Source: Vibrio maerlii
GTDB taxonomy: Bacteria > Pseudomonadota > Gammaproteobacteria > Enterobacterales > Vibrionaceae
NCBI RefSeq assembly: GCF_003415655.1
Contig: NZ_QRHC01000015.1
Span: forward strand, 28,775 to 92,774
Direction of reading: 5' to 3'
Length of the DNA stretch: 64,000 bases
A program made the position numbers and the translations under genes. Below the pieces are notes generated by a model. The model was given only the letters and a program-made list of their open reading frames with translations, made no database searches and had not been told where the DNA came from. Below, one piece after another: positions 7,748-17,303 of this stretch. Numbering within the stretch: position 1 is the stretch's first letter; every line of letters starts with the position of its first letter.

Positions 7748-9649
7748 GTGAAGCAGCCAGCGCAAACCATCAATCACGACCAAAGAGAACTCTCTCAAGA
7801 ACCAGAATTTAACCAGTTTGTAGAAGCGTCGCTCTCTCGAAGACAGTTTTTGAAACGCTCAAGTGCAGCCGCAACAGTAGGCTTTTTCGCATCATCACCA
7901 TTAAGCAGTGCTATTGCGAGTCAAGTAAGCCCATCTAATCTACTAGGTTTTACTGGAATCCCAATTTCAACATCAGACGATATCCATGTGCCTGAAGGGT
8001 ACAACGCAAAAGTACTGGTTTCATGGGGTGATGCTATCTTTTCTGATGGTGCTGCTTTTGCTCAGACCAACAACGCTAAACAGCAAGCGACTCAGTTTGG
8101 GGATAATAATGATGGTATGACACTTTTCCCTATCTCAGATACTCGCGCAGTCTTGGCGGTGAACAATGAGTACACCAACAATGAGTATCTCTACCCTCAT
8201 CAAGGTAAAAGTATCACTAGTGATGATGTGATGAAGGCACAAGCTGCGCACGGCGTTTCCATTGTTGAACTTCAAAAAGACGATAAGCAGTGGGTGATTA
8301 ACCCAAAAGGGCGTTTAAATCGACGCATCACTGCTTACACTGAGATGCAAATTACTGGACCCGCTGCTGGTCATGACCTACTAAAAACCAATGCAGATCC
8401 TTCAGGTAAAAAGGTATTGGGTACATTTAATAACTGTGCAAATGGTCAAACACCGTGGGGCACCTACTTAACCTGTGAAGAGAACTTCAACGGGTACTTT
8501 GGCTCATCAGAAACAGTCACTCTCGACGATAACTACAAGCGCTATGGAATTAGCGAGAATGATCGCGGTTATGATTGGTTCAAACATGATGAACGATTTG
8601 ACCTATCAAAAGATCCAAAGGAACCCCATCGTCATGGCTGGGTAGTGGAAATCGACCCTATGAACCCGAGCTCAACACCGAAAAAGCGTACTGCACTAGG
8701 GCGCTTTAAACACGAGAACGCTGCTGTGACACTAGATGAAAGTGGTCACGTCGTTGTTTACCTTGGCGATGATGAGCGCGGCGAGCATTTATACAAGTTC
8801 GTTTCTAAGAACCGCTACCAAGAAAGTGCGAGCTCAAATGTGGATCTACTTGAAGATGGAACACTCTTTGTCGCCAAGTTTGACGGTACGCTCGGTGAAT
8901 CTAAAGGCCACGGTGAATGGCTCGAACTCACTTGGGGAAAAAATGGGCTTACAAAGGAAAATGGATTTGCAGACCAAGCATCCGTTCTGACTTTTGCTCG
9001 CAAAGCTGCGACACAAGTCGGTGCAACGACGATGGACAGACCTGAGTGGGTTGCTGTGCACCCTGACAACCGCTCCGTGTATTGTACGCTTACTAACAAC
9101 AAATACCGTGGTGTAAGAGATACTCAGCCGCTAAACGCTGCTAATCCACGTGAGCAGAATCCTTATGGCCATATCATTCGCTGGCAACCAAAAGATGGTA
9201 ATCACACCGCTCATGAGTTTGAATGGGACATCTACGTGATGGCGGGAAATCCGGATGTACACCAAGAGGGCCTCATGGCTGGGAGTGATAACATCAACAA
9301 AGACAACATGTTCAACAGCCCTGATGGTATTGGTTTTGATATCTATGGACGCTTGTGGATTCAGACAGATGGGAAATACAGCAATGAGGGCGATTTCTCT
9401 GGAATGGGCAACAACCAGATGCTGTGTAGTGACCCTCAGACTGGAGAGATTCGTCGCTTCTTAACAGGCCCAATCGCATGTGAAATCACTGGCCTAACGT
9501 TCACACCAGATCACAAAACGATGTTTGTGGGCGTTCAACACCCTGGTGAAGGCTTAGCTCCATCTCACTTCCCAGAAGGCGGTTCGTCAATACCGCGCTC
9601 TTCCGTGGTAATGATAACCAAAGATGATGGTGGGATCATCGGAAGCTGA
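7748..9649 (+). CDS. phoX: PhoX family Tat-dependent phosphatase (DUF839)
   Basis: A GTG at 7748 lies 5 bases after an AAGGAAG ribosome site and is preferred to the upstream ATG of the open frame at 7709. Residues 37-60 carry a consensus twin-arginine signal (SRRQFLKRSSAAA) and then a hydrophobic stretch. The remaining ~570 residues match PhoX/DUF839, calcium- and iron-dependent alkaline phosphatases exported folded to the periplasm to release phosphate from organic phosphomonoesters. Family-typical stretches include NNCANGQTPWGTYLTCEEN, FKHENAAV, DNRSVYCTLTNN and the region around SPDGIGFDIYGRLWI. Length (633 residues) is normal. A strong terminator follows. Confidence 0.88.
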   Translation: MKQPAQTINHDQRELSQEPEFNQFVEASLSRRQFLKRSSAAATVGFFASSPLSSAIASQVSPSNLLGFTGIPISTSDDIHVPEGYNAKVLVSWGDAIFSDGAAFAQTNNAKQQATQFGDNNDGMTLFPISDTRAVLAVNNEYTNNEYLYPHQGKSITSDDVMKAQAAHGVSIVELQKDDKQWVINPKGRLNRRITAYTEMQITGPAAGHDLLKTNADPSGKKVLGTFNNCANGQTPWGTYLTCEENFNGYFGSSETVTLDDNYKRYGISENDRGYDWFKHDERFDLSKDPKEPHRHGWVVEIDPMNPSSTPKKRTALGRFKHENAAVTLDESGHVVVYLGDDERGEHLYKFVSKNRYQESASSNVDLLEDGTLFVAKFDGTLGESKGHGEWLELTWGKNGLTKENGFADQASVLTFARKAATQVGATTMDRPEWVAVHPDNRSVYCTLTNNKYRGVRDTQPLNAANPREQNPYGHIIRWQPKDGNHTAHEFEWDIYVMAGNPDVHQEGLMAGSDNINKDNMFNSPDGIGFDIYGRLWIQTDGKYSNEGDFSGMGNNQMLCSDPQTGEIRRFLTGPIACEITGLTFTPDHKTMFVGVQHPGEGLAPSHFPEGGSSIPRSSVVMITKDDGGIIGS

Positions 9650-9677
9650 TCTTAACTCGCCTCACTTGCAGGAACAA

Positions 9678-9703
9678 AATAGCCCCGCTCTTGCGGGGCT
9701 ATT
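9678..9703. terminator. bidirectional intrinsic terminator
   Basis: AATAGCCCCGC / GCGGGGCTATT stem with a TCTT loop lies between convergent phoX and the small basic protein gene. U-rich tracts follow in both directions. Confidence 0.85.
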
Positions 9704-9760
9704 GTTATTTATTTCTATTCGCTCGTTATTTCGATTGATTAACGAGGGTTACCAGGCGAA

Positions 9761-10129
9761 TTAAACTGCTTTGTAGATAACTTTGTTGCCTGCTAGTTGC
9801 TCTTTCACTACTAAGTTTTCCTCGAGTAGTTTTTTCAGAGCGCCTGTTGCCCAAGAAGCTGCTTTTGTATCTTCTTGACCAGCTTCAAGGCCAATACCTT
9901 TAGGGTTGATACCGTCTACGTTCTTAACAACGATATCAAAAACTTGTTGTTGCTTTGGAGTTAGAGCAACAGACGCCGCTTTAGGTGCTTCAACTGCTTT
10001 CGTCACGACTGCAGCTGGTTTTTCTGCTGCTACAGGTTTTGCTGTTTTCGTCGCTGCAACTGTAGCTACAGTTGCTTTAATACGTTTTTGCAGTTTTGAC
10101 TGCACTTTACGCTTATGAGCAAGTCTCAT
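9761..10129 (-). CDS. small basic protein with Ala/Lys linker and winged-helix-like C-terminus
   Basis: The start at ATG 10129 follows a GGAG site. The N-terminus (MRLAHKRKVQSKLQKRIKA) is strongly basic. Next comes an Ala/Val/Lys/Pro linker (residues ~25-60), then a compact domain (TPKQQQVFDIV, ASWATGALKKLLEENLVV, GNKVIYKA) that looks like a winged helix. The layout resembles small nucleic-acid-binding proteins. I do not recognise a named family; DNA or RNA binding is inferred from charge and fold pattern only. Confidence 0.75.
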   Translation of the reverse strand: MRLAHKRKVQSKLQKRIKATVATVAATKTAKPVAAEKPAAVVTKAVEAPKAASVALTPKQQQVFDIVVKNVDGINPKGIGLEAGQEDTKAASWATGALKKLLEENLVVKEQLAGNKVIYKAV

Positions 10130-10354
10130 TGTGTCTTTTCTCCGCTTCACTGCTTCAACGCAGTGGTAAAAATTTTAAGCGCGTTTTATATCAGATATGG
10201 AGACTCATTTGTAGGCTTAGACGGTGAAATTGCTACTTTCTCATGTTAAATCGCGCAAAGTTTAACAGATTCGCTGCTTTTACGAACGTTCATTACCGAC
10301 CGATAACCTACAATTAACGTATAAATCTTCGGCAGGCAAAGCTAGGAGATGAGT

Positions 10355-11047
10355 ATGCCATCACTACATATCGTTAATAATAAGCTCTATCGCTACCTAC
10401 CCTTGATTACGCGCTGGGGGGCATTTGCAATTGCGATCGTGTCTTTGTTGCTCCTTAATTCGCTCGAATGGTCAAAGGCTCTAGTTTGGAGTGGGTTATT
10501 GGTGCTGAGCTGGATTACTGCTGTTTTTATCTTACGAAAAGCCATCATCTCTTACACTCTAACGTCTACCCACTTCCACCAACAGTTTGACAAAGGGGGT
10601 TGGCTATTACGTTGGCAAGACATTGCTGCTATTGAGCTATGCACATACAGTCAGCAAGGATGGCGCACACCACTTCCCTGGATTGGTATTCGCTTAAAAG
10701 ATCACTCACATTTCCTCAACGCAATATGTCCGCGCATCACTACTGACATTTTAATGAGTCAGCGTGCCCTGCTTTATTTGGGGTTTAAGCAAATGAAGGA
10801 AGAAAATCAGGAGTGGGAATCAAAAGAGTTTGAAGATGTCATCCTAGACAGCTCCGAATATACAGACCGCTCAGGGGTTCGATATACCGGGCTCAAGGCC
10901 ATGATGGCAAATAGAATGCGTTACCAACGACAGTTTCACGGATTTGATTTGTTTCTATCAACGTCAGATCTCGACAGAAGCGGAGAAGAGTTTGTAGGAT
11001 TGTTGCGCCGCTACCTTGCAGCAGCGCAACCGATAGAGTTCAAGTAG
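10355..11047 (+). CDS. DUF2982 family membrane protein
   Basis: An AGGAG at 10344-10348 directly abuts the first ATG (10349) but is 6 bases from the ATG at 10355, so the latter is the likelier start. Two membrane helices (residues ~18-36 and 41-61) are followed by a cytoplasmic domain with a PH-like beginning (TLTSTHFHQQFDKGGWLLRWQDIAAIEL). The length and pattern resemble DUF2982 of vibrios. The function is unknown. The gene converges on ycbL with a 6-base gap. Confidence 0.72.
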   Translation: MPSLHIVNNKLYRYLPLITRWGAFAIAIVSLLLLNSLEWSKALVWSGLLVLSWITAVFILRKAIISYTLTSTHFHQQFDKGGWLLRWQDIAAIELCTYSQQGWRTPLPWIGIRLKDHSHFLNAICPRITTDILMSQRALLYLGFKQMKEENQEWESKEFEDVILDSSEYTDRSGVRYTGLKAMMANRMRYQRQFHGFDLFLSTSDLDRSGEEFVGLLRRYLAAAQPIEFK

Positions 11048-11053
11048 TTGCTT

Positions 11054-11707
11054 TTAGTAAAGAGGCATTTCATCGGCAACGAAAGGGTTTGACGCTCTTT
11101 CTCGACCAAACGTTGACTCAGGACCGTGACCGGGAATGAACGTCATCTCATTACCAAGTGGCCATAGCTTTTCTTTAATTGAGTTTATCAACGTATTGAA
11201 ATCACCTTTCGGGAAATCTGTACGACCAATTGCACCATTAAACAGTACATCACCAACAAACGCTCGCTGCGCTTCTTGATTGAACAACACCACATGACCA
11301 GGAGTATGTCCTGGTGTATGAAGAACAGATAACGATTCCTCGCCAAAAGTGACAACATCACCCTCATCAAGCCATTGGTCTGGTTCAAATGCTTCCGTTA
11401 AAGGGAAACCGAACATTTTACTTTGACCTTCTAGACCTTGCAGCCAGAAATTATCGTCTCTATGTGGCCCGATCACTCTCGCATTCAATTTTTTTGCCAA
11501 TGGTTGCGTGCCACCAACATGATCTAAGTGACCGTGAGTCAGCACTAATTGCTTTACCTCGACACCCAGTTCTTGAATGATTACAGCCAATTGCTCAACA
11601 TCACCGCCCGGATCAACGACAACACCTTCCATCGTTTTATCACACCAAACGATGGAACAGTTCTGAGAGAAAGAAGTAACGGGTACAATTTGATACTTAA
11701 GTGCCAT
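11054..11707 (-). CDS. ycbL: YcbL-type MBL-fold hydrolase (glyoxalase II-like)
   Basis: Metallo-beta-lactamase fold with the metal motif HGHLDH (HxHxDH), a downstream HTPGHTPGH histidine, the bridging GDVLF aspartate and the final PGHGPES histidine. This is the full set for a dinuclear metal site. At 217 residues it is shorter than classical glyoxalase II GloB, as YcbL is. The mepK (ycbK) gene lies directly upstream in the same direction, the pairing known from enterobacteria. The likely activity is hydrolysis of S-lactoylglutathione or a related thioester in the cytosol; the true substrate is uncertain. Confidence 0.85.
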   Translation of the reverse strand: MALKYQIVPVTSFSQNCSIVWCDKTMEGVVVDPGGDVEQLAVIIQELGVEVKQLVLTHGHLDHVGGTQPLAKKLNARVIGPHRDDNFWLQGLEGQSKMFGFPLTEAFEPDQWLDEGDVVTFGEESLSVLHTPGHTPGHVVLFNQEAQRAFVGDVLFNGAIGRTDFPKGDFNTLINSIKEKLWPLGNEMTFIPGHGPESTFGRERASNPFVADEMPLY

Positions 11708-11776
11708 GACCTAACCTATGGAAATACAATAAAACTGGGCAAACTATGACACTAGACCCCACGGATTACAAGGCTA

Positions 11777-12328
11777 CTACCATGATCTCACAGGGCCTGT
11801 ATCTATGTGCACAAACTGACTTGTTGGATAATACCCTACTCCACCAGCTTTAAGACTTAGTGCTGCTTCACGCACATGCGCTAGCTTGACACCCTCAATA
11901 CGAAAATCGATCGCTTTACCAAACATGTGGTAGCTCTTCTTAGCAACACCACCGCTTGATTGAGCACGTAATGCTTCATTCGTTGCTGGTGATCGGTAAC
12001 CCGAGATTATCTGTACTTCGTTGGTGGTCCCAAGAAGTCTTTGAATCTGTGTTAGGTGATCGAACAACTCTTTGTCTATTGGGTGAACTTCATTGCGACG
12101 GAAATCACGACATAGATGATTCAAACGAGCAAGTTCTTTATTTACGTACTCTTTACCATCGAAATAGCAAGATTCTAACGCTTCACCAGTATGGAGGTTG
12201 TTCATTGCAATAACTCGAGGTTTATCTGGATATGCTGCAAATGATACTGAAGGGAAAAAGGCAACCGATGCTGCCCCAGCCGCTGATAATTTTAAGAAAT
12301 CACGGCGAGAAAATTGATTAAAACTCAT
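11777..12328 (-). CDS. mepK: murein endopeptidase, YcbK/MepK family (DUF882), Tat signal
   Basis: The start at 12328 is chosen because the protein then begins MSFNQFSRRDFLKLSAAGAA, a clear twin-arginine signal. The frame is open 21 codons further but that extension is not family-like. The mature part is an M15-type peptidase domain with zinc/catalytic residues visible in SGYRSPATNEALR, SYHMFGKAIDFRIEG (H-x6-D) and FVHIDTGP (HxD). E. coli MepK (182 residues) cuts meso-DAP crosslinks in peptidoglycan; length here is 183. It is adjacent to ycbL as in E. coli. Confidence 0.9.
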   Translation of the reverse strand: MSFNQFSRRDFLKLSAAGAASVAFFPSVSFAAYPDKPRVIAMNNLHTGEALESCYFDGKEYVNKELARLNHLCRDFRRNEVHPIDKELFDHLTQIQRLLGTTNEVQIISGYRSPATNEALRAQSSGGVAKKSYHMFGKAIDFRIEGVKLAHVREAALSLKAGGVGYYPTSQFVHIDTGPVRSW

Positions 12329-12756
12329 AAATTTAGCTACGAACTTCCAAGTGTAGTATGGGCGAAAAAACACAGAGCGCTCAAAAAACACTCAAAACAT
12401 AGGTCTCGAACTTTAATCAATTCCTTTTAAATGGTCAAATATCGATCAACTCAAACACGTAAGCAAACCTTACTCACCTTATCTAACAAGCTGTATTAAA
12501 AGGTAAAATAAAATTGTCAGATTTTAGTCAGCGTTTGCTTGTATAAAAATCGCTAAAAATAGACTTCTCATCACAAAAACCTTTGATAGTACCGATATCC
12601 GTCTCTTTACTACTAAACCCAAGTCACTGATTTTTCTTACCTAAATATTTTATTTCGATTTTTTTAGAAATAATTCTTGATCGATGGCCTTATATTTCTA
12701 TAATTACCGAAATAAAGAGTTACACAACCACTGCTCAGGCAGTATAGGAATCAATC
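12329..12756. other. AT-rich divergent intergenic region
   Basis: 428 bases between the starts of mepK (minus) and the permease (plus). It must hold both promoters. An AGGAA site at about 12746 serves the permease. I see no small gene or obvious palindrome. Confidence 0.6.
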
Positions 12757-13836
12757 ATGAATGAACAAATTTGGACCATGCTAAGCGAAGCTTTAGATAT
12801 GTTTGCTTTTTTAGCTGTTGAATTAACGATACTTTTCTTAGCTATTAGTTACATCGTAGGCGTACTTCAGGAATTTCTCACACCAGAAAAGATCCAATCG
12901 ATCTTAAGCTCACGTAACGGTAAAGGTTATTTTGTTGCGGCGTTATTGGGGTCAATTACACCATTTTGCTCTTGTTCAACCATTCCTTTCTTAAAAGGTC
13001 TTTTAAGAGCGCGAGCAGGTTTTGGTCCTATGATGGTGTTCCTATTTGCCAGCCCACTGCTTAACCCAGTCATTATTGGCTTGTTTGTCGTGACATTCGG
13101 CTGGCAGGTTGCTGTGTTCTACTTTGCCATTGCGATGTTTGTCTCTGTAGTATCAGGTTACATACTAGAGAAACTAGGTTTTGAGCGTTACGTGAAGGAA
13201 GAAGCTTACCAAGATTCTCCTGTAAGCTCTTGTGGAACAAGCGCAAGTTGTGGTGAAACCAAATCGACCACATCAACTTGCGGAACACCAACTCCTGCGA
13301 AAAACAGTTGTGCGACAGCGGAAAACACTTGTGCGACAGCGGAATCCAGCTGTGGTGAACCAAAAGTTACTGTAAGTTGTTGTGGTACAGGTGAAGCAAC
13401 AATGAAAATTGAAAAGGTGGAACCAAGCCGTTGGGTGAAAATCTGGCACTCGACATGGAAAGACTTCAAGCAAGTTCTACCTTACTTGATGATGGGTATT
13501 GCAATTGGTTCTTTTATTTATGGCTTTATCCCAACCGAACTCATCGCTCAATATGCAGGTGAAGGTAAGTGGTATGCAATTCCAGTCGCTGCTGTGATCG
13601 GTATTCCGCTATACATTCGAGCTGAGGCGGTAATCCCACTGAGCGCGGCACTGGTTCAAAAAGGAATGGCGTTAGGTTCAGTAATGGCGCTTATCATTGG
13701 TAGCGCTGGTGCAAGTTTGACGGAAGTGATTCTACTCAAATCACTATTTAAGAACCAAATGATTGCAGCTTTCCTAACGGTAATCCTGGGCATGGCAATC
13801 AGTGCTGGCCTGTTATACAACTACTTGTTTGTATAA
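12757..13836 (+). CDS. DUF318/ArsP-type permease with cysteine-rich loop (SO_0444-like metal exporter)
   Basis: An inner-membrane permease with about eight helices in two halves. The first half carries the family signature PFCSCSTIPF (C71, C73). The second half carries IPLYIRAEAVIPL, the matching position without the cysteines. Between the halves, residues ~155-215 form a hydrophilic loop with about ten cysteines in SSCG, SCGE, TCGT, SCAT, TCAT and SCCG contexts. The DUF318 family includes ArsP organoarsenical exporters and the SO_0444 Cu/Zn exporters, which also have Cys-rich loops. Metal or metalloid efflux is likely; the ion is not determinable from sequence. No regulator gene is adjacent. 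Confidence 0.8.
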   Translation: MNEQIWTMLSEALDMFAFLAVELTILFLAISYIVGVLQEFLTPEKIQSILSSRNGKGYFVAALLGSITPFCSCSTIPFLKGLLRARAGFGPMMVFLFASPLLNPVIIGLFVVTFGWQVAVFYFAIAMFVSVVSGYILEKLGFERYVKEEAYQDSPVSSCGTSASCGETKSTTSTCGTPTPAKNSCATAENTCATAESSCGEPKVTVSCCGTGEATMKIEKVEPSRWVKIWHSTWKDFKQVLPYLMMGIAIGSFIYGFIPTELIAQYAGEGKWYAIPVAAVIGIPLYIRAEAVIPLSAALVQKGMALGSVMALIIGSAGASLTEVILLKSLFKNQMIAAFLTVILGMAISAGLLYNYLFV

Positions 13837-13849
13837 AACACATTAAAAA

Positions 13850-13874
13850 GCGCCGTATTCTCGAATACGGCGCC
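13850..13874. terminator. bidirectional intrinsic terminator
   Basis: GCGCCGTATTC / GAATACGGCGC perfect stem with a TC(G)-type loop. It lies between the convergent permease gene and the amino acid ABC operon. An A-run precedes it and short T-runs follow. Confidence 0.85.
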
Positions 13875-13896
13875 TTCGTTTAGTGTTAATAAGCTA

Positions 13897-14808
13897 TTAT
13901 CGAGTTAAATGTCGTAGACTTATCTGCTCTAATTTTCTGAACATAAGAGATAGCGATAAGCAGATCAACAAGTAGACCAAGCCTACGATTAACCAAATCT
14001 CAAAGATCAAGCCCGAAGAATTCGCGATCTCCGTCCCGACAAAAGTAAGCTCTTGAATAGAAATCAAAGACACTATGGAGGTATCTTTAACTAATGAGAT
14101 CGCCTGACCTGCCAATGCGGGGGTAATTGCGGTTAACACTTGTGGTGCAATCACAAACCGGTACTTTACCCAACGCGATAGACCTAAAGAATCTGCCGCT
14201 TCCCACTGGCCTTTTGGAATTGAAGCTAAACCCGCACGAATAACTTCAGCCACGTAAGCCGAAGATAGCAAACCCACACACAGTACCCCGGATACTAAGT
14301 TCTCCCATAAAGAGACAGGACCAAATAGGAAGGCTTGTAAGGCGTTCGGCTCTTGGTTGTAATCTCGAAGTACCGCATCTAGTCCTAATAACGGAATAAT
14401 CTGATTAGAGATAAAAAAGTAGAAAATGAACACAAAAACGAGTGGCGGAATATTTCTCACCAATTGAATAAATGCGTTCGCGGGGACTCTAAACACCGAT
14501 ATACTTGATTGCTTTGCTAAACCCAGAGCGGTGCCGAGTACGATGGCAAGCAACATACCCCACAAACTCAAACGCACGGTTGAAATCAGGCCTTGGAAAA
14601 AATAAGGTAAACCACCGTCAGCTCTGGGAGTAAGAATCAATTCAAAAGCATCACTCCAACGCCAATTGTAATTTACACCAATAGAAGAGCGATGGTATAA
14701 CCAAGCGACACCTACAATGATCACGGCAAGTAAGACAAGATCAAGTGTGTTTAGACGGAGTGAGAACTTAGCCGTATTAGGCTTAGTTTGAGATAGCAAA
14801 TTCGACAT
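13897..14808 (-). CDS. polar amino acid ABC transporter permease (second permease)
   Basis: A HisM/GlnP-type inner-membrane permease of 303 residues. An N-terminal helix is followed by a long periplasmic segment and five core helices. The EAA loop contacting the ATPase reads EAADSLGLSRWVKYRFVIAPQ. Last gene of a four-gene importer (ATPase, permease, binding protein, permease) that moves a polar amino acid from periplasm to cytosol. It pairs with the shorter permease at 15791-16585. The substrate is not determinable from sequence. Confidence 0.9.
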   Translation of the reverse strand: MSNLLSQTKPNTAKFSLRLNTLDLVLLAVIIVGVAWLYHRSSIGVNYNWRWSDAFELILTPRADGGLPYFFQGLISTVRLSLWGMLLAIVLGTALGLAKQSSISVFRVPANAFIQLVRNIPPLVFVFIFYFFISNQIIPLLGLDAVLRDYNQEPNALQAFLFGPVSLWENLVSGVLCVGLLSSAYVAEVIRAGLASIPKGQWEAADSLGLSRWVKYRFVIAPQVLTAITPALAGQAISLVKDTSIVSLISIQELTFVGTEIANSSGLIFEIWLIVGLVYLLICLSLSLMFRKLEQISLRHLTR

Positions 14809-14906
14809 AAGAGCGAATAATTAACCCGATTTAAGGATAGTTAACGCTGGTGATAAACGCCTTACCACCAGCAGAATAGCCAATCACCAGAGTAGTATCC
14901 CTGTAA

Positions 14907-15767
14907 TCACTGGCCTGATGCGATTTGGTCTTGCCAATCTAGCGTTGAGAACCAATATTCATAGCGCTCGCTCAACCAGCCGTCTTCTGTACGTGCTTGA
15001 ATCCAAGCATCAAAGAATGCCTTCTTGTCCTCTTCTCCAAGTCGAACAGCAAAAGCTTCATTGCCCTTAGCTAAACGCTCATCAAACGGGATAAACAACT
15101 TATCGCTATTTTTAACCGCCTCATGCTCTGGTTTTGGGCTTGAGGCAATAACAGCATGAGCATTTCCATTTAACACTTCTTGGAATGCTTGTGCGTCGTC
15201 ATCAAACTGCAGGATCTTTGCTTTAGGGAAGGTATCTCGCGCCACTTGAACAGTATGTGCACCGCGACGAGCTGCGATCTTGATACGACGAGAATTGAAA
15301 TCACTGAACTCAGAGAAGCCGGCAGCTAGGTCAGTGTTCGCTGCAACCTGTACGCCTGAGTGTGAGTATGGTTCTGAAAACAATACACTCTTAGAGCGTT
15401 CTTCTGTGATAGATAGACCGCCGATGATTACATCAAACTTTTGAGCAAGTAGTGCAGGAATGATCCCGTCCCATGCTGTAGGAACAAACTCGACTTTCCA
15501 ACCTGAGTCTTCAGCTAATCGCTTCGCTACGTCTATCTCAAAGCCTACGAGTTCACCTTGCTTGTTACGCATTGCCCAAGGTACAAACGTTGACATACCC
15601 ACTCTGATCGTTCCACGTTCATTTATCTTATCAAGATTTGGGGTTTCAGAAGCTATTGCGTTACTTGTCATCAATGGAAGAGTGATTGCTAAGCCTAGTA
15701 ACGCTGTAATACTACTCTTAAAGCTGCGCTTACACAGCGAACTAAAGTAATTTGATTTTCCTTTCAT
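14907..15767 (-). CDS. amino acid ABC transporter periplasmic binding protein
   Basis: A signal peptide (residues ~1-38, ending NAIAS) is followed by a type II periplasmic binding fold: RGTIRVGMSTFVPWAMRN, GFEIDVAKRLAEDSG, WDGIIPALLAQKFDVIIGGLSITEERSK. These motifs define the polar amino acid (SBP_bac_3) group. The start at 15767 follows an AAGGAAA site; the frame is open 13 codons upstream but those residues precede the signal peptide. It lies between the two permease genes of the same operon and delivers the ligand to them. Confidence 0.92.
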   Translation of the reverse strand: MKGKSNYFSSLCKRSFKSSITALLGLAITLPLMTSNAIASETPNLDKINERGTIRVGMSTFVPWAMRNKQGELVGFEIDVAKRLAEDSGWKVEFVPTAWDGIIPALLAQKFDVIIGGLSITEERSKSVLFSEPYSHSGVQVAANTDLAAGFSEFSDFNSRRIKIAARRGAHTVQVARDTFPKAKILQFDDDAQAFQEVLNGNAHAVIASSPKPEHEAVKNSDKLFIPFDERLAKGNEAFAVRLGEEDKKAFFDAWIQARTEDGWLSERYEYWFSTLDWQDQIASGQ

Positions 15768-15790
15768 TATTAATTTCCTTAATTGATAAA

Positions 15791-16585
15791 TTATTGAGCG
15801 CGCCACTGCGCACCTAACCTACGTTCGAGTAAAGCGGAAAAAGCTGACAGACTTAAAGTTAACACCAAATAAATGGCGGCGACGGTGAACCATATCTCAA
15901 ACGGCATCGCTGTCTCAGAAACGATATTTCGACCTTCTGTTGTAAGGTCAAATATTGCCATCACACTGACGATAGATGAGTTTTTAATCAGAGATACCAC
16001 TTCGTTCGTCAGCGGAGGTAGCGTGCGCTGCAAAAGTTGCGGCAAAATGACATCGTAGTAGGTGTAAAACGTTGAGAGTCCTAAAGATTTTGATGCCTCA
16101 AACTGCCCCCTATCAATGCTGTTCAATCCTCCCCTGAATATCTCCGCCGTATAAGCGCCCTGGAACAGAGCCAGAGCAAGTACAGCGGTTGAGAATCGAT
16201 CTAAACCAATCACAGGGCCAAAGATAAAATAGAGAAGGTAAATTTGTACCAACAGTGGCGTGTTTCGAATCACCTCTATGTAAATATTGGCAACCCCCCT
16301 ACCCACGACAGAGTTCGACAGCTTTAACATTGCCGTTACCAGACCTATCACCAGAGTAAAGAACAAGCTGATAGAAGAAATCTTAAGCGTGACAACCAGT
16401 CCTTCCATTAACTCTGCAGGCCACCACTCACCATCCTCATAAAAAGCGATGTAGTCTGGTACCCTTTCCCACTGCCAGCTGTAACCCATCGCCTGAGCAC
16501 CTGAATCGAGCAACCAAGTAAGGCCTGCGATGAGCAAAATGATTTGCAGTAGAGCAGATAGTACTGGCTTGATTAACGTATACAT
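15791..16585 (-). CDS. polar amino acid ABC transporter permease (first permease)
   Basis: A HisM/GlnP-type inner-membrane permease of 264 residues with the EAA loop FEASKSLGLSTFYTYYDVILPQ. Its start is one base past the stop of the ATPase gene, which implies translational coupling. The segment SAQAMGYSWQWERVPDYI after the first helix is typical for this family. Works as a heterodimer with the 303-residue permease. Confidence 0.9.
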   Translation of the reverse strand: MYTLIKPVLSALLQIILLIAGLTWLLDSGAQAMGYSWQWERVPDYIAFYEDGEWWPAELMEGLVVTLKISSISLFFTLVIGLVTAMLKLSNSVVGRGVANIYIEVIRNTPLLVQIYLLYFIFGPVIGLDRFSTAVLALALFQGAYTAEIFRGGLNSIDRGQFEASKSLGLSTFYTYYDVILPQLLQRTLPPLTNEVVSLIKNSSIVSVMAIFDLTTEGRNIVSETAMPFEIWFTVAAIYLVLTLSLSAFSALLERRLGAQWRAQ

Positions 16586-16586
16586 A

Positions 16587-17303
16587 TCAGTGACTCAAAA
16601 TCTGGTCTAAGAACTTTTGAGTTCGAGGGTGCGTTGGTGAACTGAACAGTTGATTTGGCGTCCCCACTTCTAGAATCTCGCCTTCGTCCATAAAGATGAC
16701 ACGATCTGCGACTTTCTTCGCAAAACCCATCTCATGAGTCACACACATCATGGTGATGCCGTCTTTGGCAAGATCTATCATCACGTCCAGCACTTCTTGA
16801 ATCGTTTCTGGGTCGAGCGCAGAAGTCGGTTCATCAAACAGCAAGACTTCTGGCTGCATACATAAAGAGCGGGCAATCGCGACTCGCTGCTGTTGTCCGC
16901 CAGAAAGCTGCACCGGATACTTATCCGCTTGCTCTGAGATCTTAACCCGCTCAAGGTAGTGACGAGCACGATTTTCCGCTTCCTGTTTAGAAAGCTTGAG
17001 TGAACGAACTGGAGAGAGTGTAAGGTTCTCCATAACGGTGAGGTGTGGGAATAAGTTGAAGTGCTGGAATACCATACCGACTTTACCCGCATTAGTAGAG
17101 GTATTATGGTTATTCAGTACCTTAATTGTTCCATCAGAAATACCTTCAAGTCCGTTAACCGTTCTAATTAACGTTGACTTGCCTGAGCCCGAAGGTCCAC
17201 ATATGACGAGTATTTCACCTGTTCCGACGGTTAAATGAATATTCTTTAATGCATGGTAGTTTCCATACCACTTATTGACGCCGCTAAATTCAATTGCGTT
17301 CAT
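16587..17303 (-). CDS. polar amino acid ABC transporter ATP-binding protein (GlnQ-like)
   Basis: ATPase of 238 residues with Walker A (CGPSGSGKST), signature motif (LSGGQQQRVAIARSL), Walker B (VLLFDEPTSALDP) and the switch histidine (CVTHEMGFA). It closely follows the GlnQ/HisP pattern and powers the importer encoded by the following three genes. It is the promoter-proximal gene of the operon; about 215 bases separate it from the divergent amyloid-cluster barrel gene. Confidence 0.93.
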   Translation of the reverse strand: MNAIEFSGVNKWYGNYHALKNIHLTVGTGEILVICGPSGSGKSTLIRTVNGLEGISDGTIKVLNNHNTSTNAGKVGMVFQHFNLFPHLTVMENLTLSPVRSLKLSKQEAENRARHYLERVKISEQADKYPVQLSGGQQQRVAIARSLCMQPEVLLFDEPTSALDPETIQEVLDVMIDLAKDGITMMCVTHEMGFAKKVADRVIFMDEGEILEVGTPNQLFSSPTHPRTQKFLDQILSH

